From Kocuria turfanensis (GTDB lineage: Bacteria > Actinomycetota > Actinomycetes > Actinomycetales > Micrococcaceae): a stretch of DNA of 64,000 nt. The translations under genes were made by a program, and so were the position numbers. The stretch spans positions 806,001 to 870,000 of the forward strand of contig NZ_CP014480.1 in the NCBI RefSeq assembly GCF_001580365.1, written 5' to 3'. The notes beneath the pieces were generated by a model. That model ran no database searches and was not told where the DNA came from. It saw only the letters and a program-made list of their open reading frames with translations. This document shows positions 48,232-57,145 of the stretch, one piece after another. Every line of letters starts with the position of its first letter. Within the stretch, counting starts at the first letter, position 1.

Positions 48232-49452
48232 ATGGATGCCACTGCCGCCGCCCACACGTCCCGCGCCCCCTGGGAGCGCATGGCCCACGGAGGAGGCCTG
48301 CTGACCAGCGCCGGCGAGCTCTCCGGGACGGTGTTCGAGGAGATGTCCCGGCTGGCCGCACGGACGGGGGCGATCAACCTGGGCCAGGGCTTCCCGGACG
48401 TGGACGGACCCCCGGAGATGCTCGACGCCGCCGCCGCCGCGCTGCGCGGCGGCGGCAACCAGTACTCCCCGGTCGCGGGAGTGCCGCAGCTGCAGGAGGC
48501 CGTCGCCGAGCACCAGCGCCGCTTCTACGGCCTCGAGCCGGACCCGGCCTCCGGCGTCGTCGTGACCGTGGGCGCCTCCGAGGGGCTGGCCGCGAGCCTC
48601 CTCGCGTTCCTGCGACCCGGGGACGAGGTCGTCACCTTCGAGCCGCACTACGACCTCTACGGCGCCGTGGTGGAGTTCGCGGGCGCGCGGCTGGTCACGG
48701 TCCCGCTCGAGCCCCCGCGCTTCTCCCCGGACCTGGACCGCCTCGCCGCGGCCTTCGGGCCCCGCACCCGCATGGTGATCCTCAACGACCCGCACAACCC
48801 CACGGGCACCGTGTTCGACGACGCCGTCCTGTCCCGGGTGGTCGAGCTGGCCGCGGAGCACGACTGCGTGGTGGTGACCGACGAGGTCTACGAGCACCTG
48901 CGCTACGGCGGCGCCCACCGTCCCCTGGCGGCCCTGCCGGGGGCCTTCGAGCGGACCCTCACCGTCTCCTCGGTGGGCAAGACGTTCTCGGCCACCGGCT
49001 GGCGCGTGGGCTGGGTGAGCGGGCCGGAGCACCTCGTCGGCGCGGTGCGGGCCACCAAGGCGTACTTCACGCACAGCGCCGCCACACCCCTGCAGCTCGG
49101 GGCGGCGGCGGCCCTGCGCCTGCCGGACGCCTTCTACGAGGGACTGGCCGAGGACTTCCGGCAGCGCCGTGACGTGCTCGTGCAGGGGCTGGCCGCCGCG
49201 GGCGCCGAGCCCTTCGAGCCGCAGGGCACGTTCTTCGTCGTGGCCGACGTGCGCGCACTGTGCGAGCGGCACGGCGTCGGGGACGCCACCGCGCTGGCCC
49301 CCGTGCTGGCCGAGCGCTCCGGCGTGGTGGGCGTGCCGGTGCCGGCCCTGGCCTCGGCGGCGCACCGGGGTCTGTACACCACCTGGATGCGCTTCTCCTT
49401 CGGCAAGCGCCGGGACCTCCTGGAGCAGGCCGGCCGGCGGCTGGCCGGCTGA
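48232..49452 (+). CDS. Pyridoxal phosphate-dependent aminotransferase, class I/II
   Basis: Fold-type I aminotransferase of 406 residues. Blocks seen: NLGQGFPDVDGP near 50, VVTVGASEGLAASLLAF near 110, LNDPHNPTG, VTDEVYEHL, and the PLP lysine in SSVGKTFSATGWRVGW near 250. Resembles methionine/kynurenine aminotransferases (YbdL) and actinobacterial DapC; the substrate cannot be settled here. Leaderless start at 48232. Divergent from coaD. Confidence 0.88.
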   Translation: MDATAAAHTSRAPWERMAHGGGLLTSAGELSGTVFEEMSRLAARTGAINLGQGFPDVDGPPEMLDAAAAALRGGGNQYSPVAGVPQLQEAVAEHQRRFYGLEPDPASGVVVTVGASEGLAASLLAFLRPGDEVVTFEPHYDLYGAVVEFAGARLVTVPLEPPRFSPDLDRLAAAFGPRTRMVILNDPHNPTGTVFDDAVLSRVVELAAEHDCVVVTDEVYEHLRYGGAHRPLAALPGAFERTLTVSSVGKTFSATGWRVGWVSGPEHLVGAVRATKAYFTHSAATPLQLGAAAALRLPDAFYEGLAEDFRQRRDVLVQGLAAAGAEPFEPQGTFFVVADVRALCERHGVGDATALAPVLAERSGVVGVPVPALASAAHRGLYTTWMRFSFGKRRDLLEQAGRRLAG

Positions 49453-49486
49453 GCCGCGGAGGGCCCGTCACACACGGTCAGCACCC

Positions 49487-49515
49487 TTGGCGCGGCCGTG
49501 CCGGGTGGCTACCGT
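49487..49515 (+). promoter_or_regulatory. Candidate promoter for the small gene at 49652
   Basis: TTGGCG (49487-49492) and TACCGT (49510-49515) are separated by 17 bases, the ideal spacing. The leader would be about 130 bases. Confidence 0.4.
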
Positions 49516-49651
49516 GGTGCGCACCCGCGAGCCCGGTGGAGCGTTCCGGGCCCGGGCCGGCGGCCCGCCGACGGCCGCCGTCGTCAGTGGGGCCGGCACG
49601 CGCGGCCGCGGCGACCGGCCCCTCCCGCAAGCTGTGTCCGAAGGGGGAACC

Positions 49652-49897
49652 ATGCCAGCAGGCCAGGGCAAGAACATCCGGCGGGTCACGAGCGTCGACG
49701 TGATCCGCAGCAGGCAGGGGGACGGCGACGCCGGCTCCTACACGTTCGAGCTGACGCTCGACGACGGTGTGGAGGAGTACCTGCTCGTCGTCCCGGAGAG
49801 CGAGGCCAGCACCGTGGCGCGGCTCATCCAGCACAGCAGCTCGATGCAGCTGGACAAGAACACGGACGACCTGATCTTCGAGAAGTACGGGGACTGA
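49652..49897 (+). CDS. Small conserved-looking protein of unknown function
   Basis: Protein of 81 residues, MPAGQGKNIRRVTSVDVIR at the N-terminus and YTFELTLDDGVEEYLLVVPE in the middle, ending EKYGD. Strong AAGGGGGAA ribosome binding site before the ATG. No cysteines, signal or membrane segment. Followed by a strong terminator. Codon use is normal for the genome. I do not recognise the family. Confidence 0.7.
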   Translation: MPAGQGKNIRRVTSVDVIRSRQGDGDAGSYTFELTLDDGVEEYLLVVPESEASTVARLIQHSSSMQLDKNTDDLIFEKYGD

Positions 49898-49906
49898 GTC
49901 CCGCCC

Positions 49907-49950
49907 GCGGCGACGGCGGCCGCTGCCGAGACAGCGGCCGCCGTCGCCGC
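49907..49950. terminator. Bidirectional terminator between small gene and ugd
   Basis: Perfect 19-bp stem (49907-49925 with 49932-49950) and a 6-base loop between convergent genes. Confidence 0.85.
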
Positions 49951-49970
49951 GGTGCGTGGGCGGGAGGAGC

Positions 49971-51293
49971 TCAGACCGTCGCCCGGCGGCCGAGGGCCCG
50001 GTAGCAGAAGCCGGCGGCGGCCCAGCGCTCGGGGTCGAGCACGTTGCGCCCGTCCAGGATCTGCGGCACGGCCACCAGCGGGTGGAGCTGCTCGGGGGTC
50101 ATCGCCTTGAACTCGGCCCACTCGGTCAGCAGCACCACGACCTCCGCGCCGGTGGCGGCGGCCTCGAGGGAGTCCACGTAGTCCAGGCGCGGATAGCGCT
50201 TGGCGGCGTTGGCGTTGGCCTTGGGGTCGTAGACGGCGACCTCGGCGCCGATCGAGTGCAGCCGGGCGGCGATGTCCAGGGCCGGGGAGTCGCGCACGTC
50301 GTCGGAGTCGGGCTTGAAGGCCGCCCCGAGCACGGCCACCTGCTTGCCCACCACGGAGCCGCCGAGCATCTGGGTGACGGTGTCCACGGTGTGCCCGCGG
50401 CGGCGGACGTTGATGTCGTCGACCTCCGCCAGGAAGCGCACCGACTGCTCCACGCCCAGCTCCGCGGCCCGCGCCCGCAGGGCCCGGATGTCCTTGGGCA
50501 GGCAGCCGCCGCCGAAGCCCACCCCGGCGTTGAGGAACTTCCGCCCGATCCGCTCGTCGAGCCCGATCGCGTCGGCGAGGGTGCGGATGTCCCCGCCGAC
50601 CGCCTCGGTCAGCTCGGAGAGGGCGTTGATGAAGGAGATCTTGGTGGCCAGGAACGCGTTGGCGGCGACCTTCACCAGCTCGGCCGTCTCGAAGTCGGTG
50701 ACGATCAGCGGCACGCCCGCCTCCAGCTGGCGGGCGTAGACCCGGCGCATCACGGCCTCCGCGGCCGCGTCCTCCGCGCCCAGCACCATCCGGTCCGGGG
50801 TCAGGGTGTCCTCCACGGCGTAGCCCTCGCGCAGGAACTCCGGGTTCCAGACCAGGGACACGTCCACCCCGTCCCGGGCCGAGGCCCGCGCCAGGTCGGC
50901 CAGCCGCCGGGCCGAGCCGACGGGGACCGTGGACTTGCCGGCGATCACGCAGTCCTTCGTGGCGGCCGCGGCGATCGAGCCCACGGCGGCGTCCACGTAG
51001 CGCATGTCCGCCGCGAAGGACCCGGCGCGCTGGGGCGTGCCGACCCCCACGAAGTGCACGTCGCCGAAAGCCCCGGCCTCCTCGTAGCTGGTGGTGAAGC
51101 GCAGGCGCCCGGTGTCCACGTGCTTGCGCAGCAGCTCGCCCAGTCCTGGTTCGTGGAAGGGCAGCTCCCCGCGGGACAGGGCGTCGACCTTGGCCGGGTC
51201 CACGTCCACGCCCAGGACCTCGAAGCCCATCTCCGCCATCGACGCGGCGTGCGTGGCCCCCAGGTAGCCCGTGCCCAGAACCGTGATCTTCAT
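49971..51293 (-). CDS. ugd: UDP-glucose 6-dehydrogenase
   Basis: Oxidises UDP-glucose to UDP-glucuronate for surface polysaccharides. The 440-residue protein has the NAD-binding motif VLGTGYLGATHA at the N-terminus, K208 in ETAELVKVAANAFLA and the catalytic C264 in GFGGGCLPKD, with the C-terminal UDP-binding domain after it. ATG at 51293 with GGAGG upstream. No glycosyltransferase or capsule gene is next to it. A related UDP-sugar dehydrogenase specificity cannot be excluded. Confidence 0.92.
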   Translation of the reverse strand: MKITVLGTGYLGATHAASMAEMGFEVLGVDVDPAKVDALSRGELPFHEPGLGELLRKHVDTGRLRFTTSYEEAGAFGDVHFVGVGTPQRAGSFAADMRYVDAAVGSIAAAATKDCVIAGKSTVPVGSARRLADLARASARDGVDVSLVWNPEFLREGYAVEDTLTPDRMVLGAEDAAAEAVMRRVYARQLEAGVPLIVTDFETAELVKVAANAFLATKISFINALSELTEAVGGDIRTLADAIGLDERIGRKFLNAGVGFGGGCLPKDIRALRARAAELGVEQSVRFLAEVDDINVRRRGHTVDTVTQMLGGSVVGKQVAVLGAAFKPDSDDVRDSPALDIAARLHSIGAEVAVYDPKANANAAKRYPRLDYVDSLEAAATGAEVVVLLTEWAEFKAMTPEQLHPLVAVPQILDGRNVLDPERWAAAGFCYRALGRRATV

Positions 51294-51348
51294 GGACGTC
51301 CTCCGTCTCTGCCGGGCCGCCGGGCCCGTGCTCGTTGTTGCCTGTCGC

Positions 51349-51375
51349 ATCTTGTCAGGGCGATCTTGTCAGGGC
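51349..51375. repeat. 13-bp direct repeat upstream of ugd
   Basis: ATCTTGTCAGGGC occurs at 51349-51361 and again at 51363-51375, a 14-base period, about 56 bases upstream of the ugd start. On the ugd strand each copy contains CTGACA, close to a -35. It may be a regulator site or a small local duplication. Confidence 0.6.
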
Positions 51376-51399
51376 CGGGGCGCGCAGCGGCGCACCTGC

Positions 51400-51999
51400 T
51401 CAGCGCGGCGCGCCGGGCGGCGGCGCGGATGTGAGCGCCGTCTCGGCGAACCACGTGGTGGTCTCCCCGTGCCGTTTCTGCTCGAAGCGGCGCAGCCCGG
51501 ACGGCCACGCCGGCTCGGGCGAGCGCGAGGACCGCTCGACCACGACCACCCCGCCCTCGCCCAGCCGGCCCACCAGCGCCGCCAGCACCGCGGTCAGCTC
51601 GCGCTCGCCCAGCGGGTAGGGCGGGTCGGCCAGCACCAGGTCCCAGGGACCCGCCGCGGGATCGGCCAGGTAGGCGGCGACGGCGCCCTGGTGGACCGCG
51701 ACGACGTCGTCGCGGCCCAGCGCCCGGTGCACCACGGCCGCGTTGGCCCGGCAGGCGCGGACGGCGGGCGGGTGGCGCTCGACCAGGGTCACCGCCGCCG
51801 CGCCCCGGCTGGCGGCCTCGCAGCCCAGCGCCCCGGACCCGGCGAACAGGTCCAGGACCCGGGCCTCGTGGAGCATGCCCCAGGCCTCGAGGCGGGCGAA
51901 GAGCGACTCCTTGACCCGGTCGGTGGTGGGGCGGGTGCCCTGGCCCGGCACGGACTGCAGGCGCAGTCCCCCGGCGGCTCCGGCGATGATCCTGCTCAT
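51400..51999 (-). CDS. rsmD: 16S rRNA (guanine(966)-N(2))-methyltransferase
   Basis: Methylates G966 of 16S rRNA. The 199-residue protein begins MSRIIAGAAGGLRLQ, binds SAM through LDLFAGSGALGCEA and has the catalytic DPPY in LADPPYPLG. Start ATG at 51999, 34 bases after recG, so the two are co-transcribed. The recG-rsmD order is conserved. Confidence 0.95.
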   Translation of the reverse strand: MSRIIAGAAGGLRLQSVPGQGTRPTTDRVKESLFARLEAWGMLHEARVLDLFAGSGALGCEAASRGAAAVTLVERHPPAVRACRANAAVVHRALGRDDVVAVHQGAVAAYLADPAAGPWDLVLADPPYPLGERELTAVLAALVGRLGEGGVVVVERSSRSPEPAWPSGLRRFEQKRHGETTTWFAETALTSAPPPGAPR

Positions 52000-52033
52000 G
52001 GTCGTGCTCCTCCCGTCCTCGACCGCACCGGGC

Positions 52034-54331
52034 TCAGCCCCGGTCCAGGAACGCCTCGGCGTCCGGGGCGAGGTAGCGTTCGATGGCCTCGGCGAGCTCG
52101 GGGTGCTCGTCGAGCCCGGGGTCCTCGCCGAGGAGGGTGACGGCGTCCCGGCGGGCGCGCTCGATCAGCTCGGCGTCGTCGAGCGCGCGCAGCAGCCGCA
52201 GGGTGGACCGTCCTCCCGACTGCGCCGCGCCGAGGATGTCCCCCTCGCGGCGCAGCTCCAGGTCGGCCCGGGCGAGCGCGAAGCCGTCGGTGGAGCCGGC
52301 CACGACCTCGATGCGCTCCCGCGAGGGGTGCTCGGCGGGGCGCCGGGTGACCAGCAGGCACGTCCCGGCGTGCCCACCCCGCCCGATCCGCCCGCGCAGC
52401 TGGTGCAGCTGGGAGATGCCGAACCGGTCGGCGTCCACGATGATCATCAGCGTGGCGTTGGGGACGTCCACCCCCACCTCGACCACGGTGGTGCACACCA
52501 GCAGCTGCACCACCCCGGAGGCGAAGTCCTCCATGAGGCGGGCCTTCTGCACCGGGTCGAGCCGGCCGTGGAGCACCTCGGCGCGCACGCCGTCCAGCAC
52601 GGGCTGCCGGGCGATCAGCTCGGCCAGCCAGGCCACGGAGGCCATCGGCGCCTCGGCCTCCTCGTCCTCGGCGGCGGCTGCGCGGGCGGACTCGGCCAGG
52701 GAGCCGGCGGGCGGGGCCTCGTCGTCGTCCCCGATCTTGGGCGCGACCACGTAGACCTGCCGGCCCGCGTCGATCTCCTCGCGGGCGCGGCGCCACAGGC
52801 GCTGCTCCCAGGCGGGGTGCTCCACGAGCCCCACCGTGTGGGTCGCGATGGGCTGGCGCCCGGCCGGCAGCTGGTCCAGCACGGAGACGTCGAGGTCGCC
52901 GAAGACGGTCATGGCCACGGTCCGCGGGATGGGGGTCGCGGTCATCACGAGCAGGTGCGGGGGACGGCCGGCCTTGTCCCGGAGCCGGTCGCGCTGCTCC
53001 ACGCCGAAGCGGTGCTGCTCGTCCACGACGACGAGCCCGAGGTCGGCGAACTGCACGACCTCGGAGAGCAGGGCGTGGGTGCCGATGACGATCCCGGCCT
53101 CCCCGGAGGCGATCTGCAGCAGCGCCCGCTTGCGCGCGGCCGCACCCATCGACCCGGTGAGCAGCACGACCTGCGTGCCGTCGGGGTCCCCGCCCAGCTG
53201 CCCGCCGTGGGCGAGGGGGCCGAGGGAGCGCAGCACGGAGCCGTGGTGCTGCCCGGCGAGCACCTCGGTGGGCGCGAGCAGCGCGGCCTGGGCGCCCGAG
53301 TCGACGACCTGCAGCATGGCGCGCAGCGCCACGAGCGTCTTGCCGGCGCCCACGTCGCCCTGCAGCAGCCGGTTCATGGGGTGGGTCCCGGCGAGCTCCG
53401 CCGCGAGCTCCTCCCCCACGGCGCGCTGTCCGGCGGTGAGCTCGAAGGGCAGGGCGGCGTCGAACTTCGCCAGGAGCCCGTCCGGGGTGCCGGGGCGGGC
53501 GGTGGTCGGGTGGGCCGCGAGCTCGGCCCGGCGGCGGGCGAGGGCGCACTGGAGCAGGAAGGCCTCCTGGTAGCGGAAGCGGCGGCGGGCCTCGCCGTGG
53601 GCCCGCGTGTCCCGCGGCCGGTGCACCTGCCAGTATGCCTCCTCGAGGCCCATGAGCCCTTCCCGCTCGCGGATGCTCTCCGGCAGCGGGTCCGGGACCG
53701 CCGCGAAGTCGACGACCGGCAGCAGGGAGTGCACGGCGCGGGCGATCTTGTCCGTGGTGAGCTTGGCGGTGGCCGGATAGATGGGGATGGGGCGCCCGGC
53801 CCGCTCCTCCGCGCTCTCCCCGGCCTCCGGGGCGTCCGGGTCGAGGATCGCGTAGTGCGGGTTGGTCATGGTCACGGCGCCGTTGTACAGCCCGACCTTC
53901 CCGGAGAACAGGGCGTGCGTGCCCGGGGGGAGGTCCCTGGCCGCGGTCCAGGCGTTGAAGAAGCTCAGCCGCATCGTCCGGCCCGGGGCGGGCTCCGCGT
54001 CCTCGAACAGCAGCCGGGGGTCCGAGGAGACGCGGTCGGTGATCACCACGTCCGTGATCGACCCGCGGCGGGAGCGCATCTGGCGGGTGGAGGCGGAGAC
54101 GACCTCGGCCACGATGGTGACCTGCTGGTCGATGCGCAGCTCCGAGAAGGGGGTGAGCTCGCCCCGGGGCATGTACCGGCGGGGGAAGTGGTCGAGCAGC
54201 TGCCCGATCGTGCTCACGGAGAGCTGCCGCGCCAGCTGGTCGGCCGTGGCGCGGCCCAGCAGGCGCGCGAGCGGCTGGTCGAGCTCGGGGACCGGGGCGG
54301 GGAACGCCCCGCCGGTGTGGGACCGGGCCAT
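52034..54331 (-). CDS. recG: ATP-dependent DNA helicase RecG
   Basis: Fork-reversal and branch-migration helicase. The 765-residue protein has an N-terminal wedge (OB) domain and superfamily 2 motor with GDVGAGKTLVAL, DEQHRFGV (motif II, DEQH), TATPIPRT and RIGRGGHAGTC (motif VI). A 60-residue acidic/Ala-rich insert lies between the motor lobes near residue 540. ATG at 54331 follows the DAK2 stop by 12 bases. Confidence 0.95.
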   Translation of the reverse strand: MARSHTGGAFPAPVPELDQPLARLLGRATADQLARQLSVSTIGQLLDHFPRRYMPRGELTPFSELRIDQQVTIVAEVVSASTRQMRSRRGSITDVVITDRVSSDPRLLFEDAEPAPGRTMRLSFFNAWTAARDLPPGTHALFSGKVGLYNGAVTMTNPHYAILDPDAPEAGESAEERAGRPIPIYPATAKLTTDKIARAVHSLLPVVDFAAVPDPLPESIREREGLMGLEEAYWQVHRPRDTRAHGEARRRFRYQEAFLLQCALARRRAELAAHPTTARPGTPDGLLAKFDAALPFELTAGQRAVGEELAAELAGTHPMNRLLQGDVGAGKTLVALRAMLQVVDSGAQAALLAPTEVLAGQHHGSVLRSLGPLAHGGQLGGDPDGTQVVLLTGSMGAAARKRALLQIASGEAGIVIGTHALLSEVVQFADLGLVVVDEQHRFGVEQRDRLRDKAGRPPHLLVMTATPIPRTVAMTVFGDLDVSVLDQLPAGRQPIATHTVGLVEHPAWEQRLWRRAREEIDAGRQVYVVAPKIGDDDEAPPAGSLAESARAAAAEDEEAEAPMASVAWLAELIARQPVLDGVRAEVLHGRLDPVQKARLMEDFASGVVQLLVCTTVVEVGVDVPNATLMIIVDADRFGISQLHQLRGRIGRGGHAGTCLLVTRRPAEHPSRERIEVVAGSTDGFALARADLELRREGDILGAAQSGGRSTLRLLRALDDAELIERARRDAVTLLGEDPGLDEHPELAEAIERYLAPDAEAFLDRG

Positions 54332-54343
54332 CTCAGGCGCGCC

Positions 54344-55270
54344 TCATCCGTCCGCCTCCGAGAGGGAGGTCACCGTGAGGTTGACGGCCTCGCCCCGGGC
54401 GCCGATCACCGCGAGCGCCTCCTCGGTGCGCTCCACGTGCACGTGCACGCGCCACCGGTAGCCGTCCCCGGCCTCGGAGACCGCGCTCATGATCACGCTG
54501 CTGCCCACCTCGCTGAGCTCGTGCCGCAGCTCCGCGGCGTCCAGCGGGGACAGCTCCACGGTGCACATGACCTCCACGCCGCCGTGCACGGTGTGCGGGG
54601 CGGCCTGGGCGACCGCGGCCCGTGCGGCGGCGTCGTCGATCAGCTGGTCGAGGCCGGCCTCGTCGCCGGCGTCGTCCCCGCCCACCGTGCGGGCGAGCGC
54701 GTCGAGGACGACGAGCATGCCCAGCGCCCCGGCGTCGACCGTGCCGGTCTCGCGCAGGATCTCGAGCTGGTCGGGGGTGGCCAGGACGGCGGCGCGGGCG
54801 GCCTCGCTCACCTGGGCCAGGAAGTCCTTCAGCTGCTGGTTCGACCCGTCCCCCACGTCCTGCGGGACCGGGACGGCCGCGGCCGCCTCCAGCACCGAGA
54901 GCATGGTGCCGGCGACCGGGTCGGAGAGCACGCTCCAGGCCCGCACGTGGCCCGCGTGCAGGGCCACGCGCACGGACTCGGCGCTCATCCGGGTCTGTCC
55001 CTCGAGGGACTGGCCCACCGCCGTGAGGAACACGGAGAAGAGGGTGCCGGAGTTGCCGCGGGCCTCCTCCAGGGCGGCCTGGCCGGCCAGGGCGAGCAGC
55101 TCTCCAACGTCGCCGGTCTCCAGCACGCCGGCGGCCTCGGCCGCGGCGCGCACGGTGGTCGCCAGGTTGGTCCCGGTGTCCGAGTCGGCGACCGGGAAGA
55201 CGTTGAGGGCGTTGAGCACGGGGCTGTGCCGGACGAGATCGCGGTGGGCCAGGTCGAGCCACCGCCGCAT
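54344..55270 (-). CDS. DAK2-domain protein (short form)
   Basis: Related to the N-terminal DhaL-type ATP-binding domain of YloV/FakA-like kinases. The 308-residue protein begins MRRWLDLAHRDL and has the nucleotide loop NVFPVADSDTGTNLATT, where the usual DGDTGTN has become DSDTGTN, and ARGNSGTLFSVFL. Full-length relatives are 450-550 residues; the C-terminal domain is lacking and recG starts 12 bases on, so it is a natural short form or an old truncation. A longer start (GTG at 55321) would overlap thiL. Confidence 0.85.
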   Translation of the reverse strand: MRRWLDLAHRDLVRHSPVLNALNVFPVADSDTGTNLATTVRAAAEAAGVLETGDVGELLALAGQAALEEARGNSGTLFSVFLTAVGQSLEGQTRMSAESVRVALHAGHVRAWSVLSDPVAGTMLSVLEAAAAVPVPQDVGDGSNQQLKDFLAQVSEAARAAVLATPDQLEILRETGTVDAGALGMLVVLDALARTVGGDDAGDEAGLDQLIDDAAARAAVAQAAPHTVHGGVEVMCTVELSPLDAAELRHELSEVGSSVIMSAVSEAGDGYRWRVHVHVERTEEALAVIGARGEAVNLTVTSLSEADG

Positions 55271-55292
55271 GACGGCCGTGTTCGATCCGATC

Positions 55293-56378
55293 CTATGGTT
55301 CAAAGTGATCCCATCCTTCACCGACCGGGTGCCCGAGGGCGAGGTGCGGCGCTCGTCCGTCGAGCAGCACCCGGGGGCGGGTGCCGTCGTGCCCCGGGGG
55401 CGCGGGCGCACACGAGCCTATCGCACGGAAGGCCCCGGGCAGGGGGGCGCCCTGTGGAAAGACGGCCAGCAGGCCGTGGTCCTCCCCGCCGGTGAGCACC
55501 CAGTCGCGGGGGTCCGCGCCGACCAGCCGGGCGGCCGGCTCCAGGGGTTCGGCGAGGGCGGCCACGGCCGCGCCGTCGAGGTCGACCACGACGCCGCTGG
55601 CGGCCGCGACCCGCCCGGCGTCACGGAGCAGGCCGTCCGAGAGGTCGATCATGGCGGTGGCGCCGGCGCGGGCGGCGTCCGGGCCGGCCGGCACGGGGGC
55701 GCACGGGCGCAGCTGCGCCGCCGCGAGCTCGTCCAGGAGCTCGTCCTGCCCGGCCCGGTAGCGGGGGTCCTCCAGCAGGGCCACCCCGGCGGCGGCGCGG
55801 CCGGTCGTGCCGGCCAGGGCGAGCACGCCTCCCTCCCGGGCCCCGGCGCGGCGCACCGGATCCCGGCCCTCGAGGTCGCCGGTCACCGTCGCCGTGACCG
55901 ACAGCTCCCGTCCGGCCCCGAGGTCCCCGCCGACCACGGCGCAGCGCTGCGCCCCCATGGCCTCGCATCCGGCGGCGAGACCGCGGGCGAAGTCCTCGGG
56001 CCAGGACACGGGGGTGTGCGGGGGCAGGGTGAGCGAGACGACGAGGGCCGAGGGGACCGCGCCCATCGCGGCCACGTCGGCGAGGTTCTGCGCGGCGCAC
56101 TTGACGCCGGTGTCGTAGCCGGTGGTGCGCACGCCGCTGGGCCAGGCGAGGCGGAAGTCCTGATCCTGGACCTGGGTGTCCGTGGTGATCACGTACCGGC
56201 CGTCCGGGGCCGCGACCACGGCGCAGTCGTCCCCGGGACCGAGCAGCACCTGGGCGGCGGGCCGGGCGAGAAGCGGCAGCACGCGCGCCAGCAGCTCCGC
56301 CTCCGAGAGCTCCCCGACCGTCGGCTCCGCCGCGGGCGGCGCGTGGGGTGCAGGGGGGTCCGCTGGGGGTCGGCTCAT
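55293..56378 (-). CDS. thiL: Thiamine-monophosphate kinase
   Basis: Phosphorylates thiamine monophosphate to the diphosphate, the cofactor of AceE among others. The 361-residue protein has ELLARVLPLL, LLGPGDDCAVVA, the second-strand DVAAMGA and the metal-binding TGGEDHGLLAVF. ATG at 56378 is chosen because TAGGAT ends 7 bases before it (leaderless); a second ATG at 56387 overlaps that element. Gene order thiL-DAK2-recG is conserved. Confidence 0.94.
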   Translation of the reverse strand: MSRPPADPPAPHAPPAAEPTVGELSEAELLARVLPLLARPAAQVLLGPGDDCAVVAAPDGRYVITTDTQVQDQDFRLAWPSGVRTTGYDTGVKCAAQNLADVAAMGAVPSALVVSLTLPPHTPVSWPEDFARGLAAGCEAMGAQRCAVVGGDLGAGRELSVTATVTGDLEGRDPVRRAGAREGGVLALAGTTGRAAAGVALLEDPRYRAGQDELLDELAAAQLRPCAPVPAGPDAARAGATAMIDLSDGLLRDAGRVAAASGVVVDLDGAAVAALAEPLEPAARLVGADPRDWVLTGGEDHGLLAVFPQGAPLPGAFRAIGSCAPAPPGHDGTRPRVLLDGRAPHLALGHPVGEGWDHFEP

Positions 56379-56385
56379 GGCGCTC

Positions 56386-56436
56386 ATCCTAACGAGGGGC
56401 CCGGACGCGGGAACGGCCCCGGCCACGGATTACGCT
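56386..56436. promoter_or_regulatory. Divergent leaderless promoters for thiL and the DUF3515 gene
   Basis: TAGGAT on the minus strand (56386-56391) sits 7 bases before the thiL ATG; TACGCT on the plus strand (56431-56436) sits 6 bases before the DUF3515 ATG. The starts are 64 bases apart. Confidence 0.5.
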
Positions 56437-56442
56437 GGTGGC

Positions 56443-56946
56443 ATGCCCCTGCTCCCCCCGCCCCGTCCTGCCCGCGCCCTGCTGGCGGCGGGCGCCCTGG
56501 CCGCGGTCCTCACGGGCTGCACCCCGGCCGTCACCGTGGACCCCGCCGAGAACGCCGCCGACCCCGGGTGCGCCCCGGCGATGCTCGCCATGCCGGAGAC
56601 CATCGGTGAGCACGAGCAGCGGGAGACCACCAGCCAGGCCACCACGGCCTACGGCGAGCCCACGGCGGTGGTCGTCCGCTGCGGGGTGACGCCCCCCGGC
56701 CCGACCACGGACCCGTGCTCCTCCGTGAACGACGTCGACTGGCTGATCCGCCAGGGCGGCGCGGACGGCGAGGACGGGGACACCTGGACCGCCACCACGT
56801 ACGGCCGCGACCCCGCGGTGGAGGTGGTGTTCGACAGCACCGCCGTGTCCTCCTCGACGCTGCTCGTGGAGCTGGGCTCCGCGGTCGAGCAGATCCCCGC
56901 CGACCGCCAGTGCCTGGACCTCCAGGACGCCGCCGAGGGGTTGTGA
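56443..56946 (+). CDS. DUF3515 family lipoprotein
   Basis: Protein of 167 residues with a signal peptide ending VLTGC, a clear lipobox with Cys at about residue 26, then a small folded domain with PTAVVVRCGVTPPGP and three further cysteines. Function unknown. A DUF3515 gene transcribed towards ddl is the conserved arrangement in Actinobacteria. Probably leaderless. Confidence 0.88.
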   Translation: MPLLPPPRPARALLAAGALAAVLTGCTPAVTVDPAENAADPGCAPAMLAMPETIGEHEQRETTSQATTAYGEPTAVVVRCGVTPPGPTTDPCSSVNDVDWLIRQGGADGEDGDTWTATTYGRDPAVEVVFDSTAVSSSTLLVELGSAVEQIPADRQCLDLQDAAEGL

Positions 56947-57145
56947 CCCCCGCCGGCGCCCGGTGCGGTGGCGCCGGGCGCCGGCGCGCGGTGCGGCCCG
57001 CGGCGGAGTGTGACGGGCGGGGCGGGCCGGCGGTTCCCCGGCGTGTCCGGGATCACTATCGTGGGTGCCCCGGCACGGCCGGGAACCGGCCGCACGGACC
57101 GCAGCGGTGCCCTCCCGGCACCTCGAGAGCACAGGAGGACGAGCC

